Shown: positions 49,983-59,765, numbered from the stretch's first letter. The stretch is 64,000 nt of DNA from JAAXHV01 sp965207165 (GCA_965207165.1 OZ242265.1:372001-436000), one strand, 5' to 3'. Numbers and translations: made by a program. Notes: a model not told the origin generated them from the sequence alone.

Positions 49983-51665
49983 ATGAGCGAAAGTTTTGCG
50001 GAACTATTTGAGCAAAGTCAAGTAGAGTCAAAAATGCGCCTGGGCGCTATTTTGCACGGGGTCGTCGTTGACGTTTACCAGGATAACGTGATAGTCAGCG
50101 CCGGTTTGAAATCGGAATCATGGATACCCATCGACCAGTTTTTCGATGAGAACGGTGAACTTGAAGTTACCGTAGGTGATCAGGTCGAAGTGGCCCTGGA
50201 TGCGGTCGAGGACGGTTACGGCGAGACCCGGTTGTCCCGGGAGAAAGCAAAACGGCTGCTGGCGTGGAACAGCCTGGAACAGGCCCACGAAACGGATAAA
50301 ACCGTAAACGGTGTGATAACGGAACGGGTCAAGGGGGGATTTACCGTTGACGTTGAAGGTATCAGGGCATTTCTGCCGGGGTCGCTTGTTGATGTGCGGC
50401 CTGTCAAGGATACGATCTACCTCGAAGGCAAGCCGCTCGATTTCAAGGTTATCAAGATCGACCGGAAGCGGAGTAACGTTGTGGTTTCCCGCCGGGCCGT
50501 GGTGGAGAGTGAGAACATCGCAGAGCGGCAAAGCCTGATTGAAAAACTCAAGGAAGGCGTCACTGTAACAGGCGTGGTGAAGAACCTTACCGATTACGGC
50601 GCGTTCCTGGATCTGGGCGGGATTGACGGATTGCTGCATATCACGGACATGGCCTGGAAACGGGTAAAGGACCCGTCCGATATTGTCAGTATCGGTGACG
50701 AAATAGACGTCAAGGTATTGAAATTCGACCGTGAACGCAACCGGGTTTCCCTGGGACTGAAACAGATGGGAGATGATCCCTGGGGTGATTTGACCAAGCG
50801 TTTCCCGGAAGGGTCGCGTTTGCACGGGACGGTGACCAACCTGGCAGATTATGGTTGTTTTGTCGAACTTGAAGAAGGTGTCGAGGGACTGGTGCATGTT
50901 TCGGAAATGGACTGGACGAACAAGAATATTCATCCTTCAAAACTGGTGCAGACCGGTGACGAGGTTGACGTAATCGTACTGGATATCGACCAGGAACGGC
51001 GCCGTATCTCGCTGGGGATGAAACAGTGTCAACCGAATCCCTGGGAGGAATTTGCTGCACTGCATAACAAGGGCGACAGGGTCAGCGGCCAGATCAAGTC
51101 CATTACCGATTTCGGTATCTTCATCGGCTTGCCCGGAGGTATAGACGGCCTGGTGCATTTGTCGGATGTGTCCTGGGTGGATGAGGGTGAGCTGGCGCTG
51201 CGAAATTACAAGAAAGGCACCCAGATTGAGACCGTAGTGCTCGCCGTAGATACCGAAAGAGAGCGCATTTCGCTGGGGATTAAACAACTGGAAAGAGACC
51301 CGTTCACGGCGTATGTGGCGGAGAATCCCAAGGGTACGGTGGTTACCGGAAAGGTTACAGCCATCGAAACCAGGAATATTGTAGTTGAGTTGGCCGAGGG
51401 AGTTGATGGGCAGTTGAAACTATCTGAATTGTCAGGTGACAAGAAAGCCAAGGATGCAAAAAGCAGTGGGGTGAAGGAAGAAGACGAAATCGACGTCAAG
51501 ATTACTGCAGTCGACAGGAAGAAACGTACGATTTCCGTCTCGGTAAAGGCCAAGGAAACAGATGAGGAATCTGCTGCAATTAAGGAATACAAGCCCGATT
51601 CTTCATCCGGCGCCAAGTTGGGCGACCTGCTGAAGAAGCATCTGGATAGCGGAGGAAGTGGTTGA
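49983..51665 (+). CDS. rpsA: 30S ribosomal protein S1
   Basis: RNA-binding ribosomal protein needed for initiation on most mRNAs. It has 560 residues (E. coli 557) with six S1 OB-fold repeats; repeat signatures such as GGFTVDVEGIRAFLPGS, YGAFLDLGGIDGLLHITDM, YGCFVELEEGVEGLVHVSEM and FGIFIGLPGGIDGLVHLSDV mark domains 2 to 5. The start is ATG 49983 in MSESFAELFEQS. The 34-nt leader is AT-rich. Confidence 0.98.
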   Translation: MSESFAELFEQSQVESKMRLGAILHGVVVDVYQDNVIVSAGLKSESWIPIDQFFDENGELEVTVGDQVEVALDAVEDGYGETRLSREKAKRLLAWNSLEQAHETDKTVNGVITERVKGGFTVDVEGIRAFLPGSLVDVRPVKDTIYLEGKPLDFKVIKIDRKRSNVVVSRRAVVESENIAERQSLIEKLKEGVTVTGVVKNLTDYGAFLDLGGIDGLLHITDMAWKRVKDPSDIVSIGDEIDVKVLKFDRERNRVSLGLKQMGDDPWGDLTKRFPEGSRLHGTVTNLADYGCFVELEEGVEGLVHVSEMDWTNKNIHPSKLVQTGDEVDVIVLDIDQERRRISLGMKQCQPNPWEEFAALHNKGDRVSGQIKSITDFGIFIGLPGGIDGLVHLSDVSWVDEGELALRNYKKGTQIETVVLAVDTERERISLGIKQLERDPFTAYVAENPKGTVVTGKVTAIETRNIVVELAEGVDGQLKLSELSGDKKAKDAKSSGVKEEDEIDVKITAVDRKKRTISVSVKAKETDEESAAIKEYKPDSSSGAKLGDLLKKHLDSGGSG

Positions 51666-51696
51666 TTTTTCGCACAAATAATGCGAGATTAGAACA

Positions 51697-51978
51697 ATGA
51701 CCAAATCTGAACTGATTGAAGCTTTGAGCAGGCAGCAGCCTCAGTTTACATCTAAAGATATAGAATCGGCAGTAAAAACAATTCTCGAGTCAATGGCCCA
51801 GAGTCTGGCGACCGGCGAGAGAATTGAAATTCGGGGGTTCGGCAGTTTCTCGTTGCACTACAGGCCGCCGCGCATCGGTCGTAACCCCAAATCCGGCGAA
51901 TCTGTTTCCTTGCCGGCCAAGTTCGTTCCATATTTCAAACCGGGAAAGCAAATGCGAGAACGGGTGGACCAGGATTAG
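51697..51978 (+). CDS. ihfB: Integration host factor subunit beta
   Basis: DNA-bending architectural protein of the HU/IHF family, 93 residues. It contains RIEIRGFGSFSLHYRPPRIG and RNPKSGESV, the DNA-intercalating arm with its proline. N-terminal MTKSELIEALSRQQPQ is the beta-type start. A small inverted repeat TCGCA/TGCGA lies in the 31-nt gap after rpsA. Confidence 0.97.
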   Translation: MTKSELIEALSRQQPQFTSKDIESAVKTILESMAQSLATGERIEIRGFGSFSLHYRPPRIGRNPKSGESVSLPAKFVPYFKPGKQMRERVDQD

Positions 51979-52018
51979 CTGTAACCACACAGAGCCAAGG
52001 TCTGCCTGAACCCGTTTG

Positions 52019-52300
52019 ATGTCCATCGTTAGAATTGCGCTGATCCTGCTTGTTGTCGTGGCCGGATTGGCATTCCACGTTCGTAACGACCAACTGGTCG
52101 TGGTTGATTTCTACCTCGGAAACTACGAGATACCGTTATCACTGGCCCTTGCCATAGCCCTGCTCGGCGGCGCAGTCCTGGGAGTTTTATCCGGTCTGCC
52201 GTCATGGCTGAAACTGAAACGCGCCAAGGCAAGACTGGGCAGGCAACTCAAAGCACACCAACCGGATCCTCAGGCTTCTGAAGAACAATCCGCAGAATAA
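52019..52300 (+). CDS. lapA: LapA domain protein (DUF1049)
   Basis: Inner membrane protein of 93 residues from ATG at 52019. There are two membrane helices, at about 2-22 and 42-65, with a hairpin NDQLVVVDFYLGNYEIPLSL typical of LapA. The tail is basic then acidic. In enteric bacteria LapA works with LapB in lipopolysaccharide assembly control; no lapB is here. Confidence 0.9.
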   Translation: MSIVRIALILLVVVAGLAFHVRNDQLVVVDFYLGNYEIPLSLALAIALLGGAVLGVLSGLPSWLKLKRAKARLGRQLKAHQPDPQASEEQSAE

Positions 52301-52307
52301 AGATTCA

Positions 52308-52525
52308 TCCGCAGATGACGCAGATTAACGCAGATAGAAAATATAAAATAACTTGCAGTGTGGCAATGTGCCGGTATAGCGACTAAATCATATAATCGCG
52401 AGACTACAACCCTCAGGACACCGGAGAGATTTCTCCATTTGTTTGATGATTACCCGTTTGTAGTAACAAAAATCCTTGATCAAAGAATTTTCATATAATC
52501 TGCGTTAATCTGCGTCATCTGCGGA
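52308..52525 (+). repeat. Dispersed ATCTGCG repeat, inverted pair between lapA and mfd
   Basis: Copies at 52308-52335 (minus sense) and 52498-52525 (plus sense) are perfect 28-nt reverse complements, 162 nt apart. They fill most of the 242-nt lapA-mfd gap; the interior is AT-rich and holds no gene. The pattern is like a small non-autonomous mobile element. Confidence 0.8.
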
Positions 52526-52542
52526 TAAAATAATTAACTGAT

Positions 52543-55500
52543 ATGTGTGCAAGTCCTCTGCAGCCTGAGATCCCCGCGTCAAGGGGACAGCGGGTGGTGT
52601 GGGAGCGGCTGCATGGTTGCAGCAAGGCATTGGCGATCACGTCTGCGGCAAAGCAGCAGGCTGCGATGTTTGTGGTTGTCACTGCCGACCAGTCCGGCGC
52701 CCATCGTCTCATGGAAGAACTGGCCTTTTTCAACCCCGCCGGCGCCGGGCAGAGGGTATTGCTGTTCCCGGATTGGGAGACCCTGCCTTATGACCGGTTT
52801 TCCCCTTACCAGGACATTGTGTCCGACAGGCTGGCGGCACTGGTGGAATTGCGCAGCATGCACAGCGGGATCCTGGTGGTTCCCGTTTCCACCCTGATGC
52901 ATCGATTGCTGCCGGCGGATTATCTGCTGGCGAACAGCCTGGTGTTACGTACCGGGCAGACCCTGGAAACAGAAAAATTCAGGAAGGACCTGGGCAACAG
53001 GGGTTACCGCAACGTGTCCCAGGTCATGGAGCACGGGGACATGGCCGTAAGGGGGTCAATACTTGATATTTACCCCATGGGTTCCGATGTTCCGTTCCGG
53101 CTCGATCTGTTCGATAACGACATCGACAGTATCCGCGTATTCGACATTGAAACCCAGAGATCCCTGGAAAAAACGGGTGAAATCAGGATATTACCTGCCA
53201 GGGAAGTCCCTCTGACCGCTCCGGCCATAGACCTGTTCCGGAGTAACTGGCGACTCCGGTTTGCGGGAAACCCCGGCCGCTCCCCGGTTTATACCGATGT
53301 CAGCAACGCTATTGCGCCGGCAGGAATTGAATACTACCTGCCGTTGTTTTATCCGCATACCAGCAGCCTGGTCGATTATTTCCCGGACAACCCGGTAATC
53401 ATGCTGGATGAGGGAGTATATGACGCGGCGCTGGAATTCCAGGATATGGCGGAAAGCCGTTATGAACAGAGAAAAGATGATGAAGAACGCCCCTTGTTGA
53501 CGCCGCAGGAAATGTTTTTTCCGGCCGATGAGGCGCTTGGAATGCTGGCTGAGTATCCGCAGATCCATGCAGGCGGCAGCGGCAGCGGCATCGGCGCCGC
53601 GGCGGATAAGACAATCAACTACAGTACCGGCCACCCGCGCAAGTTCCCCATCAATGCGCGGGCACAGGATCCCATGGCCGTTTTCCGCCAGTTCCTGGAC
53701 GAGTTCAGTGGACGGGCGCTGATTGTGGCCGAGTCGGTCGGTCGCCGGGAAACCGTCATGGAGTTGTTCCGCGAGGAAAAAAACAGGCCGGCCCTGTGCA
53801 GGGACTGGGATGAGTTCATGGCGGACGAGGTTGGGTTCGGTCTGACTGTTGCCCCCCTGGAACGGGGGGCGGTACTGGAACGCCCCAGTGTCGTCATACT
53901 CAGTGAATCCCAGTTGTTCGGTGAGCGGGCGCAGCAGCGCCGCTTACGCAAGAGACGCCGGCAACTTACCGACTCGATTGTCGGTAGTTTGACGGAATTG
54001 TCCGTCGGTGCGCCGGTCGTTCACGAAGAACACGGCGTAGGACGCTACCGCGGCCTCGTGACCCTTACGGTGAACGGTATCGAAGCGGAATTTATCAGCC
54101 TGGAGTATGACCAGGGTGACAAGCTATACGTGCCGGTGGCTGCGCTGGACCTGGTGGGCCGCTTCGTCGGCATGGATGCGGAACATGCGCCGCTGCACCG
54201 CCTTGGCAGCGGCCAGTGGCTGAAGGCGAAACGCAAGGCCCTGAAAAAAGTTTATGACGTGGCTGCGGAACTGTTGGAACTGCATGCCCGCAGGGCCGCG
54301 GTTGACGGCCATGCGTTTAACGTTGACAACAATGCCTACCAGGCATTTGCCCAGGATTTCCCTTTTGAAGAGACTCCGGGCCAGATGGATGCGATACAAG
54401 GGGTGCTGGAGGACATGCGGGCTGCCGCCCCGATGGACCGGCTTGTATGCGGCGATTCGGGCTTCGGCAAGACGGAAGTCGCCATGCGGGCTGCCTTTGT
54501 CGCGGTGGAAAACAACAAGCAGGTTGCCCTGCTTGCCCCCACCACCTTGCTGGCGCAGCAGCATTACCAGAACTTCAGGGACCGGTTTGCGGACTGGCCA
54601 GTGCGTATAGAAGTGTTATCCAGGTTTGTTTCCAGGAAGGAACAGTCTGCGATTGAGGAAGCCCTGTGCGCAGGCCAGGTGGATATTGTCATCGGCACGC
54701 ACAAACTGTTGCAGAGTGGTCTTGCCTACAAAAACCTCGGGCTGGTGATCATCGATGAGGAACATCGCTTCGGGGTGCGCCAGAAGGAAAAACTGAAGTC
54801 GGTACGCGCACAGGTGGACGTGTTGACGCTGACCGCGACCCCGATCCCGCGTACGCTCAACCTGGCTTTGTCGGATTTGCGTTCCCTGTCCATCATCGCC
54901 ACGCCGCCGTCCAAACGCCTCCCGATCAAGGTTTTTATCCAGGAATGGAACAGTGAGTGGGTTACCGAGGCGCTGCTGCGGGAAATCAAGCGCGGGGGGC
55001 AGGTCTATTACGTACATAACGCAATAGAATCCATCGATAAAACAGCCGCCGAAATCAGCCGCATGGTACCGGAAGCACGCATCAGGATAGCGCACGGGCA
55101 GATGCCCGAAAAGGAACTCGAACAGGTCATGCTGGACTTTTACCACCTCAGGTTCAACGTCCTGGTATGCACGACGATTATCGAGACCGGCATCGACGTT
55201 CCCAGCGCCAATACCATTATCATCAACAGGGCGGACAAGTTCGGCCTGGCGCAACTGTACCAGTTGCGCGGCAGGGTGGGACGTTCGCATCACCAGGCCT
55301 ATGCCTACCTGATCACACCGGACAGACAGGCGATCAGCGCCAGCGCAGCCAAGCGGTTTGAAGCGGTAGAAGCGCTGGAAGAACTGGGTATGGGCTTTAC
55401 CCTGGCAACACATGATATGGAAATTCGCGGAGTGGGAGAAATCCTGGGTGACGAACAAAGCGGTCAGGTCCAGGAAATCGGCTTCGGCTTGTACATGAGC

Positions 55501-56013
55501 CTGCTGGAACGGGCGGTAGCCTCGCTGCAGGCCGGGCGCCAGCCGGAACTAGACCGCCCCCTGGACCACGGCACCGACGTTGACCTGCACATCCCCGCAT
55601 TGATACCGGCTGACTACCTGCCCGACGTGCATGCCAGGCTGGTAATGTACAAGCGCATAGCCGGGGCCGAACAGGATGCCGCGTTGTGGGACTTGAAGGA
55701 GGAATGTATAGACCGGTTCGGCCTGTTGCCGGAAGCCCTGCAGAACCTGTTCCGTCTGGCCGGGCTCAAGCAGAGGACACAGTCCCTGGGGATACGCAAG
55801 ATAGACCTGGGCGGGAAGGGCGGCAGGATATACTTTCAGGAAAACGCCGATATCGACACGGGAAAACTGATAAACCTGCTCCAGGCGAACCCCCGCTCAT
55901 ATAAACTCGAAGGGGGAGACAAACTGAGGGTCAGCCAGGAGCTTGCCGATGGCCAGGCCCGTTTCCGGTTTCTCGACGAATTCCTGGACAGCCTGGACTC
56001 TGCACCCGCTTAA
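52543..56013 (+). CDS. mfd: Transcription-repair coupling factor
   Basis: Translocase that removes stalled RNA polymerase and recruits UvrA; 1156 residues (E. coli 1148). The N-terminal UvrB-like part contains LLFPDWETLPYDRFSPYQD. The RNA polymerase-interacting domain lies at about 475-570 (VHEEHGVGRYRGL). The helicase core has Walker A GDSGFGKTEVAMRAA (residues 648-662), IIDEEHRFGVRQKEKLK, LTATPIPRTLNLAL and QLRGRVGRSHHQAYAYL. The C-terminal domain follows. The short intergenic sequence after its stop has a weak hairpin (GGGG/CCCC) without a T-tract. Confidence 0.98.
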   Translation: MCASPLQPEIPASRGQRVVWERLHGCSKALAITSAAKQQAAMFVVVTADQSGAHRLMEELAFFNPAGAGQRVLLFPDWETLPYDRFSPYQDIVSDRLAALVELRSMHSGILVVPVSTLMHRLLPADYLLANSLVLRTGQTLETEKFRKDLGNRGYRNVSQVMEHGDMAVRGSILDIYPMGSDVPFRLDLFDNDIDSIRVFDIETQRSLEKTGEIRILPAREVPLTAPAIDLFRSNWRLRFAGNPGRSPVYTDVSNAIAPAGIEYYLPLFYPHTSSLVDYFPDNPVIMLDEGVYDAALEFQDMAESRYEQRKDDEERPLLTPQEMFFPADEALGMLAEYPQIHAGGSGSGIGAAADKTINYSTGHPRKFPINARAQDPMAVFRQFLDEFSGRALIVAESVGRRETVMELFREEKNRPALCRDWDEFMADEVGFGLTVAPLERGAVLERPSVVILSESQLFGERAQQRRLRKRRRQLTDSIVGSLTELSVGAPVVHEEHGVGRYRGLVTLTVNGIEAEFISLEYDQGDKLYVPVAALDLVGRFVGMDAEHAPLHRLGSGQWLKAKRKALKKVYDVAAELLELHARRAAVDGHAFNVDNNAYQAFAQDFPFEETPGQMDAIQGVLEDMRAAAPMDRLVCGDSGFGKTEVAMRAAFVAVENNKQVALLAPTTLLAQQHYQNFRDRFADWPVRIEVLSRFVSRKEQSAIEEALCAGQVDIVIGTHKLLQSGLAYKNLGLVIIDEEHRFGVRQKEKLKSVRAQVDVLTLTATPIPRTLNLALSDLRSLSIIATPPSKRLPIKVFIQEWNSEWVTEALLREIKRGGQVYYVHNAIESIDKTAAEISRMVPEARIRIAHGQMPEKELEQVMLDFYHLRFNVLVCTTIIETGIDVPSANTIIINRADKFGLAQLYQLRGRVGRSHHQAYAYLITPDRQAISASAAKRFEAVEALEELGMGFTLATHDMEIRGVGEILGDEQSGQVQEIGFGLYMSLLERAVASLQAGRQPELDRPLDHGTDVDLHIPALIPADYLPDVHARLVMYKRIAGAEQDAALWDLKEECIDRFGLLPEALQNLFRLAGLKQRTQSLGIRKIDLGGKGGRIYFQENADIDTGKLINLLQANPRSYKLEGGDKLRVSQELADGQARFRFLDEFLDSLDSAPA

Positions 56014-56054
56014 GGGCCAGGGGTCAAATCCCCGGGCCATGGTGTCCCCGGATA

Positions 56055-57344
56055 TTAATCGCGTCCGGGCAAGACAAGATTCATGGTTATGGCGGTCAGG
56101 ATTGCGGGAACCAGGCCCGTTTCCATTGTGATGCGCAACTGCTCGGGCAGGCGTACAAGAAACCCGGTCTGTTCGGGCAGCCCGATGCCGATGGCAAGGG
56201 CCAGGCCAATGATCAGCATGTTCCGTTGATTGAAACTGGCCAGCCCGATCATCTTCAGGCCGGCTGCAACCACGGAACCGAATAACAGGATCGATACGCC
56301 ACCCAGGACCGCGGCCGGCATGGCCCCGATAATTGCCGCCAGTTTCGGGAACAGTCCGGTAATGATCAGCAAGACGCCGGCCAGGGATACCACGTGACGG
56401 CTCACTACTCCGGTCAAGGCTATCAGCCCGACGTTCTGGCTGTACGTGATCAGCGGCAGGCAGCCGAACGCCGATGCCAGGGTGGTAGCGCAACCGTCAG
56501 CCATTACCCCGCCGGACATTTCCTTGTCCGTGGGCTCCCTGTCGGCGCCCGCAATAGTCGTGCCGGAAATATCACCGATGGTTTCGGTAATCGCCACCAG
56601 TGAAATCAGCACAAAACTGAATATCGCGGAAAACTCGAAACTCAGACCGAACGGCACCACGGCGGGGGTGGCCGCCCACCTGGCCTGCTCCAGTACGGTG
56701 AGGTCGACAAATCCCATGAACCAGGCGATCAGGTAGCCGGCGATCATGGCAATGATGATCGATACCAGGGAGAGGAAGCCCTTGCCGAATTGATGCAGCA
56801 CAATGGCTGTGACAAGCACTGTCATGGCAAGCAGCGAGTGCCGTGTGGCGCCGAAATCGGCCGCATCGGCGCCGCCGAATGCCAGGCTGAATGCCAGCGG
56901 CAGGAGATTGAGGCCGATCAGCAGGATACACAGGCCGGTAATGAGCGGGGGAAACAGGAACCGCAGGTACTTGATGATGTACCCGGCAAAGATCAGGAAC
57001 AGGCCGGCCGCCAGCGCGCCGCCAAATACCGCGCTCAGCCCGAGTTTTCCGCCAATGGCGACGGCGATGCCGATAAAGGCGAAATTGGTGCCCAGGACTA
57101 ACGGCAACCTTGCTCCCACCGGTCCGATACCGACTGATTGCAGCAGGGTTCCCAGGCCCGACATGAACAATGTTGCCTGGATGATCAGGGTCTTGTCTGC
57201 CGGGCTCAGACCCAGCGCTTCAGCCACAATGAGCGGCGCGGCCACGGTGCCGGCAAAGATTGCCAGCATGTGCTGGAGGCCCAGGGGCAATGCCTGCTGC
57301 AGCGGCAGTTTGGCGTGGATGGCTTGTTCCCGGGCGTCAGACAT
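56055..57344 (-). CDS. NCS2 nucleobase:cation symporter (uracil/xanthine permease family)
   Basis: Inner membrane permease with about 14 membrane segments, 429 residues from ATG at 57344. QHMLAIFAGTVAAPLIV near the N-terminus is the NCS2 start; GLNLLPLAFSLAFGGAD and the signature ETIGDISGTTIAG follow in the middle, and TYSQNVGLIALTGVVSRHV later. Members take up uracil, xanthine, urate or guanine. It is 7 nt after an amidohydrolase gene, which points to a purine-like substrate. Confidence 0.92.
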   Translation of the reverse strand: MSDAREQAIHAKLPLQQALPLGLQHMLAIFAGTVAAPLIVAEALGLSPADKTLIIQATLFMSGLGTLLQSVGIGPVGARLPLVLGTNFAFIGIAVAIGGKLGLSAVFGGALAAGLFLIFAGYIIKYLRFLFPPLITGLCILLIGLNLLPLAFSLAFGGADAADFGATRHSLLAMTVLVTAIVLHQFGKGFLSLVSIIIAMIAGYLIAWFMGFVDLTVLEQARWAATPAVVPFGLSFEFSAIFSFVLISLVAITETIGDISGTTIAGADREPTDKEMSGGVMADGCATTLASAFGCLPLITYSQNVGLIALTGVVSRHVVSLAGVLLIITGLFPKLAAIIGAMPAAVLGGVSILLFGSVVAAGLKMIGLASFNQRNMLIIGLALAIGIGLPEQTGFLVRLPEQLRITMETGLVPAILTAITMNLVLPGRD

Positions 57345-57351
57345 GGCTATG

Positions 57352-58770
57352 TCAATGCAGACCGGGGTCCGTCCACCCCTTGACCAGGTCGCGCAATCCC
57401 GCACGGTCGATCAGTCGGCCTGATGCCTGTACCGCGTCGGCAACGATCCTGTCCTGGTCCACCCTGGTGGAACGGCCGTTTTCCACGACGATCTCTCCGT
57501 TGACTACAACGTGCCTGACGTCCGACCCGCGCGCGGATAAGGTGAGGTTGCACACCGGCCTGTTGTTGGGTTGATGGTGTATGCCGTTCGTATCGACAAC
57601 GATGAAATCCGCCAATGCGCCCGGCGCCAGTACCCCCAGGTTTTTCCTGAGCATGCGCCCGCCGTTCCTGGTAGCCATGCTGAGCACCAGTTCCGAGTTG
57701 GTGGATGCCGGGTCCAGGCCGCGGATGCGTTGCAGCAACTGTGCGGACTTCATGGCTTCGAACATGTCCTGGCCGGCGACTGCCGCGCCATCCGTACCTA
57801 ATGCGACATTGGCGCCGGCGTCAAGCAGCGGTCCCAGCCGGATAATCCCCGAAGCCAGGTACTGGTTGCTGACGGGGTTGTGTACGATGCTTGCGTGCGC
57901 ATCACCCAGCAGGGCAATTTCTTCTTCATCGAGCCAGATGCCGTGCGCCAGCGTGATGCGGTCATCGAGAATACCCTGCTCATGTAACCACCTGGCCGGC
58001 CTCATGTTGTAAATGGAGGTAAAGATATCCACTTCAAACCTGGATTCACTGCAGTGTGAATGCCAGCAAACGTCGAATTCCTCGGCCAGTTCGTGACTTG
58101 CAAGCATGAGATCAGGGTCCAGGTACACCACGTTTTCAGGCGCAGGCCAGACCTCAACCAGTGAACCCGCAGGTTTTTCCCGGATACAGGCACGGGTAAT
58201 TTCAAGTTCCTCGGCCGTACTGTACCGGAACAGCCGCGCGTCACTGTTCATACGCCTGCCGCCTTCCACCATGGGGCCGTAAATGCCGCGCGCGACCACG
58301 CCGCGCACACCGATCTCTTCCAGCGCATCGGCGACGCCGATAACGGTCTCTTCGTCCACCGGGGCGTAGTGGTTGTCCACTATCGCGGTCGTGCCGCTCA
58401 ACACACTGTTCAGCGCACCCAGGCGCACCGCATGCACGGCCTCCTCCCGGCTGATCTCCGCGGCCAGCGGCATCATGTAATCTGACAGCCAGGGCAGCAG
58501 GGACAGGCCGTCCCCCAGTGTTTTACCCAGGTGTTGGAACAGGTGGTTATGACCGTCAACAAGGCCGGGCATGACGGTCAGGCCGGAAAAATCCACGGTA
58601 CGCGTCGTTGCGCTTATGTTATTTTCCATGCCGGCCGGGGTCCCGACGGCCAGTATTTCCCCGCCGCCAACGGCAATGGCGCCATTGCGGATCCAGGGAT
58701 TCGCCGCATCCAGGGTGAGGATATCCCCCCCCTTGAAGAGAATATCCGCAACCTTCCTGTCAGTTTCCAT
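57352..58770 (-). CDS. Amidohydrolase of the AtzB/TrzA/SsnA type, probable purine-like deaminase
   Basis: Metal-dependent deaminase or hydrolase of 472 residues from ATG 58770; an upstream ATG at 59016 would add 82 residues without family similarity. Metal-site motifs are MPGLVDGHNHLFQH, CWHSHCSE, ITLAHGIWLDEEE and VALGTDGAAVAG (catalytic Asp). Length and motif spacing fit 8-oxoguanine deaminase and triazine hydrolases as well as SsnA. Pairing with a nucleobase permease favours a purine or oxidised purine as substrate; this is inference. Both genes lie between mfd and csiV on the opposite strand. Confidence 0.85.
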   Translation of the reverse strand: METDRKVADILFKGGDILTLDAANPWIRNGAIAVGGGEILAVGTPAGMENNISATTRTVDFSGLTVMPGLVDGHNHLFQHLGKTLGDGLSLLPWLSDYMMPLAAEISREEAVHAVRLGALNSVLSGTTAIVDNHYAPVDEETVIGVADALEEIGVRGVVARGIYGPMVEGGRRMNSDARLFRYSTAEELEITRACIREKPAGSLVEVWPAPENVVYLDPDLMLASHELAEEFDVCWHSHCSESRFEVDIFTSIYNMRPARWLHEQGILDDRITLAHGIWLDEEEIALLGDAHASIVHNPVSNQYLASGIIRLGPLLDAGANVALGTDGAAVAGQDMFEAMKSAQLLQRIRGLDPASTNSELVLSMATRNGGRMLRKNLGVLAPGALADFIVVDTNGIHHQPNNRPVCNLTLSARGSDVRHVVVNGEIVVENGRSTRVDQDRIVADAVQASGRLIDRAGLRDLVKGWTDPGLH

Positions 58771-58876
58771 CAGAAATTCCACGCCCCGCTCCGGAATGCC
58801 GGGTATAGTGCCGCAATGACGTTGAAATGGAATAACAAACTTGATTCTGCCGGGACATCTTTGTATTTTGCCACAG

Positions 58877-59653
58877 ATGCTCAAAAGGATTAATTTTTCG
58901 GGGTTCACCCCAAGCGTAACCGGGATATTGCTTATTTCGTGTTGCCTGTTGCCGGTAACGGGCACAGCGGTGTCCGCCGACTGGTTCGAAGTGGAAGCCG
59001 TCCTGTTTGAATACACCGAACCGGACGCCGGTGACGAATGGTGGTATGAAAACCCGGGGTTGCCGTCGCGGCATCAGACCATCGGGCTGATCATGGCTAC
59101 TGCGGCCCCCGTGAAGGGCGGGACACCTGAAGCTGCGGACGAGGCGGATTTGATGCCGTATCTTGCCCTGCCGAAAGGGAATTACCAGCTTGGCGGTGTC
59201 AGGAGGGTACTGGAATTATCCGCAGCATACCGGCCTTTGCTGCACGTGGCCTGGCAACAGCCGGGACTGGCCGTCCGGGACGTGAGAGCGATACACCTGG
59301 ACAATACCCGCTTTGAGAAAAAAACCGCTGAGCCGGATGAGGCGCCGGCAGATGCAGAACAGGAGCAGCCCGAATATACCCCTCCGGATAAGGTCTTTGA
59401 CGGCATTATCCGCCTGCGCAAGTCGCGTTTCCTGCACCTTGACGTGGATTTTGCCTATTTCCCTGACGTGCTGGAACAGCCTGGCCATGACCCCCGGGAT
59501 GAAGCTGCCGGCCGTGTGCGTTTGTCGACGGATTATGTCAGGTTAACGGAGAGCAGGAGGGTAAAACCGGACGAACTGCACTATTTCGACCATCCCCTGT
59601 TTGGCCTGATCGTTCAGGTCAGAAAAATAATATCCGCAGATGACGCAGATTAG
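58877..59653 (+). CDS. csiV: CsiV family envelope protein
   Basis: Periplasmic protein of 258 residues from ATG at 58877, with a signal peptide (about 1-34) ending VSA before DWFEVEAVLFEY. The CsiV pattern of an N-terminal WFEVE, RVLELSAAYRPLLHVAWQQP, LRKSRFLHLDVDFAY and the C-terminal ELHYFDHPLFGLIVQVRK is clear. In Vibrio CsiV is a peptidoglycan-linked growth factor. The gene is usual near mfd, and here a divergent pair has come between. The last codons (SADDAD, stop) are made by a dispersed repeat. Confidence 0.88.
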   Translation: MLKRINFSGFTPSVTGILLISCCLLPVTGTAVSADWFEVEAVLFEYTEPDAGDEWWYENPGLPSRHQTIGLIMATAAPVKGGTPEAADEADLMPYLALPKGNYQLGGVRRVLELSAAYRPLLHVAWQQPGLAVRDVRAIHLDNTRFEKKTAEPDEAPADAEQEQPEYTPPDKVFDGIIRLRKSRFLHLDVDFAYFPDVLEQPGHDPRDEAAGRVRLSTDYVRLTESRRVKPDELHYFDHPLFGLIVQVRKIISADDAD

Positions 59654-59765
59654 CGCAGATGAAATAAAAATTATTTTGTTATGAGGAAGCTATATGGTAT
59701 TTCAACCGGAATCTTCGTGTCATAAATCAAAAATATAATCTGCGTCCATCTGCGTCATCTACGGA
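59633..59765 (+). repeat. Dispersed ATCTGCG repeat, inverted pair after csiV
   Basis: Copies at 59633-59660 (minus sense) and 59738-59765 (plus sense, three mismatches from consensus) form an inverted pair 77 nt apart. The first copy covers the csiV 3' end and stop. The second ends 4 nt before the stop of the convergent DUF815 gene. The AT-rich interior has no gene. Confidence 0.78.

Noticed and set aside
58770..59016. Longer N-terminus of the amidohydrolase
   Set aside because: The extra 82 residues lie opposite the csiV signal-peptide region and lack similarity to the family.
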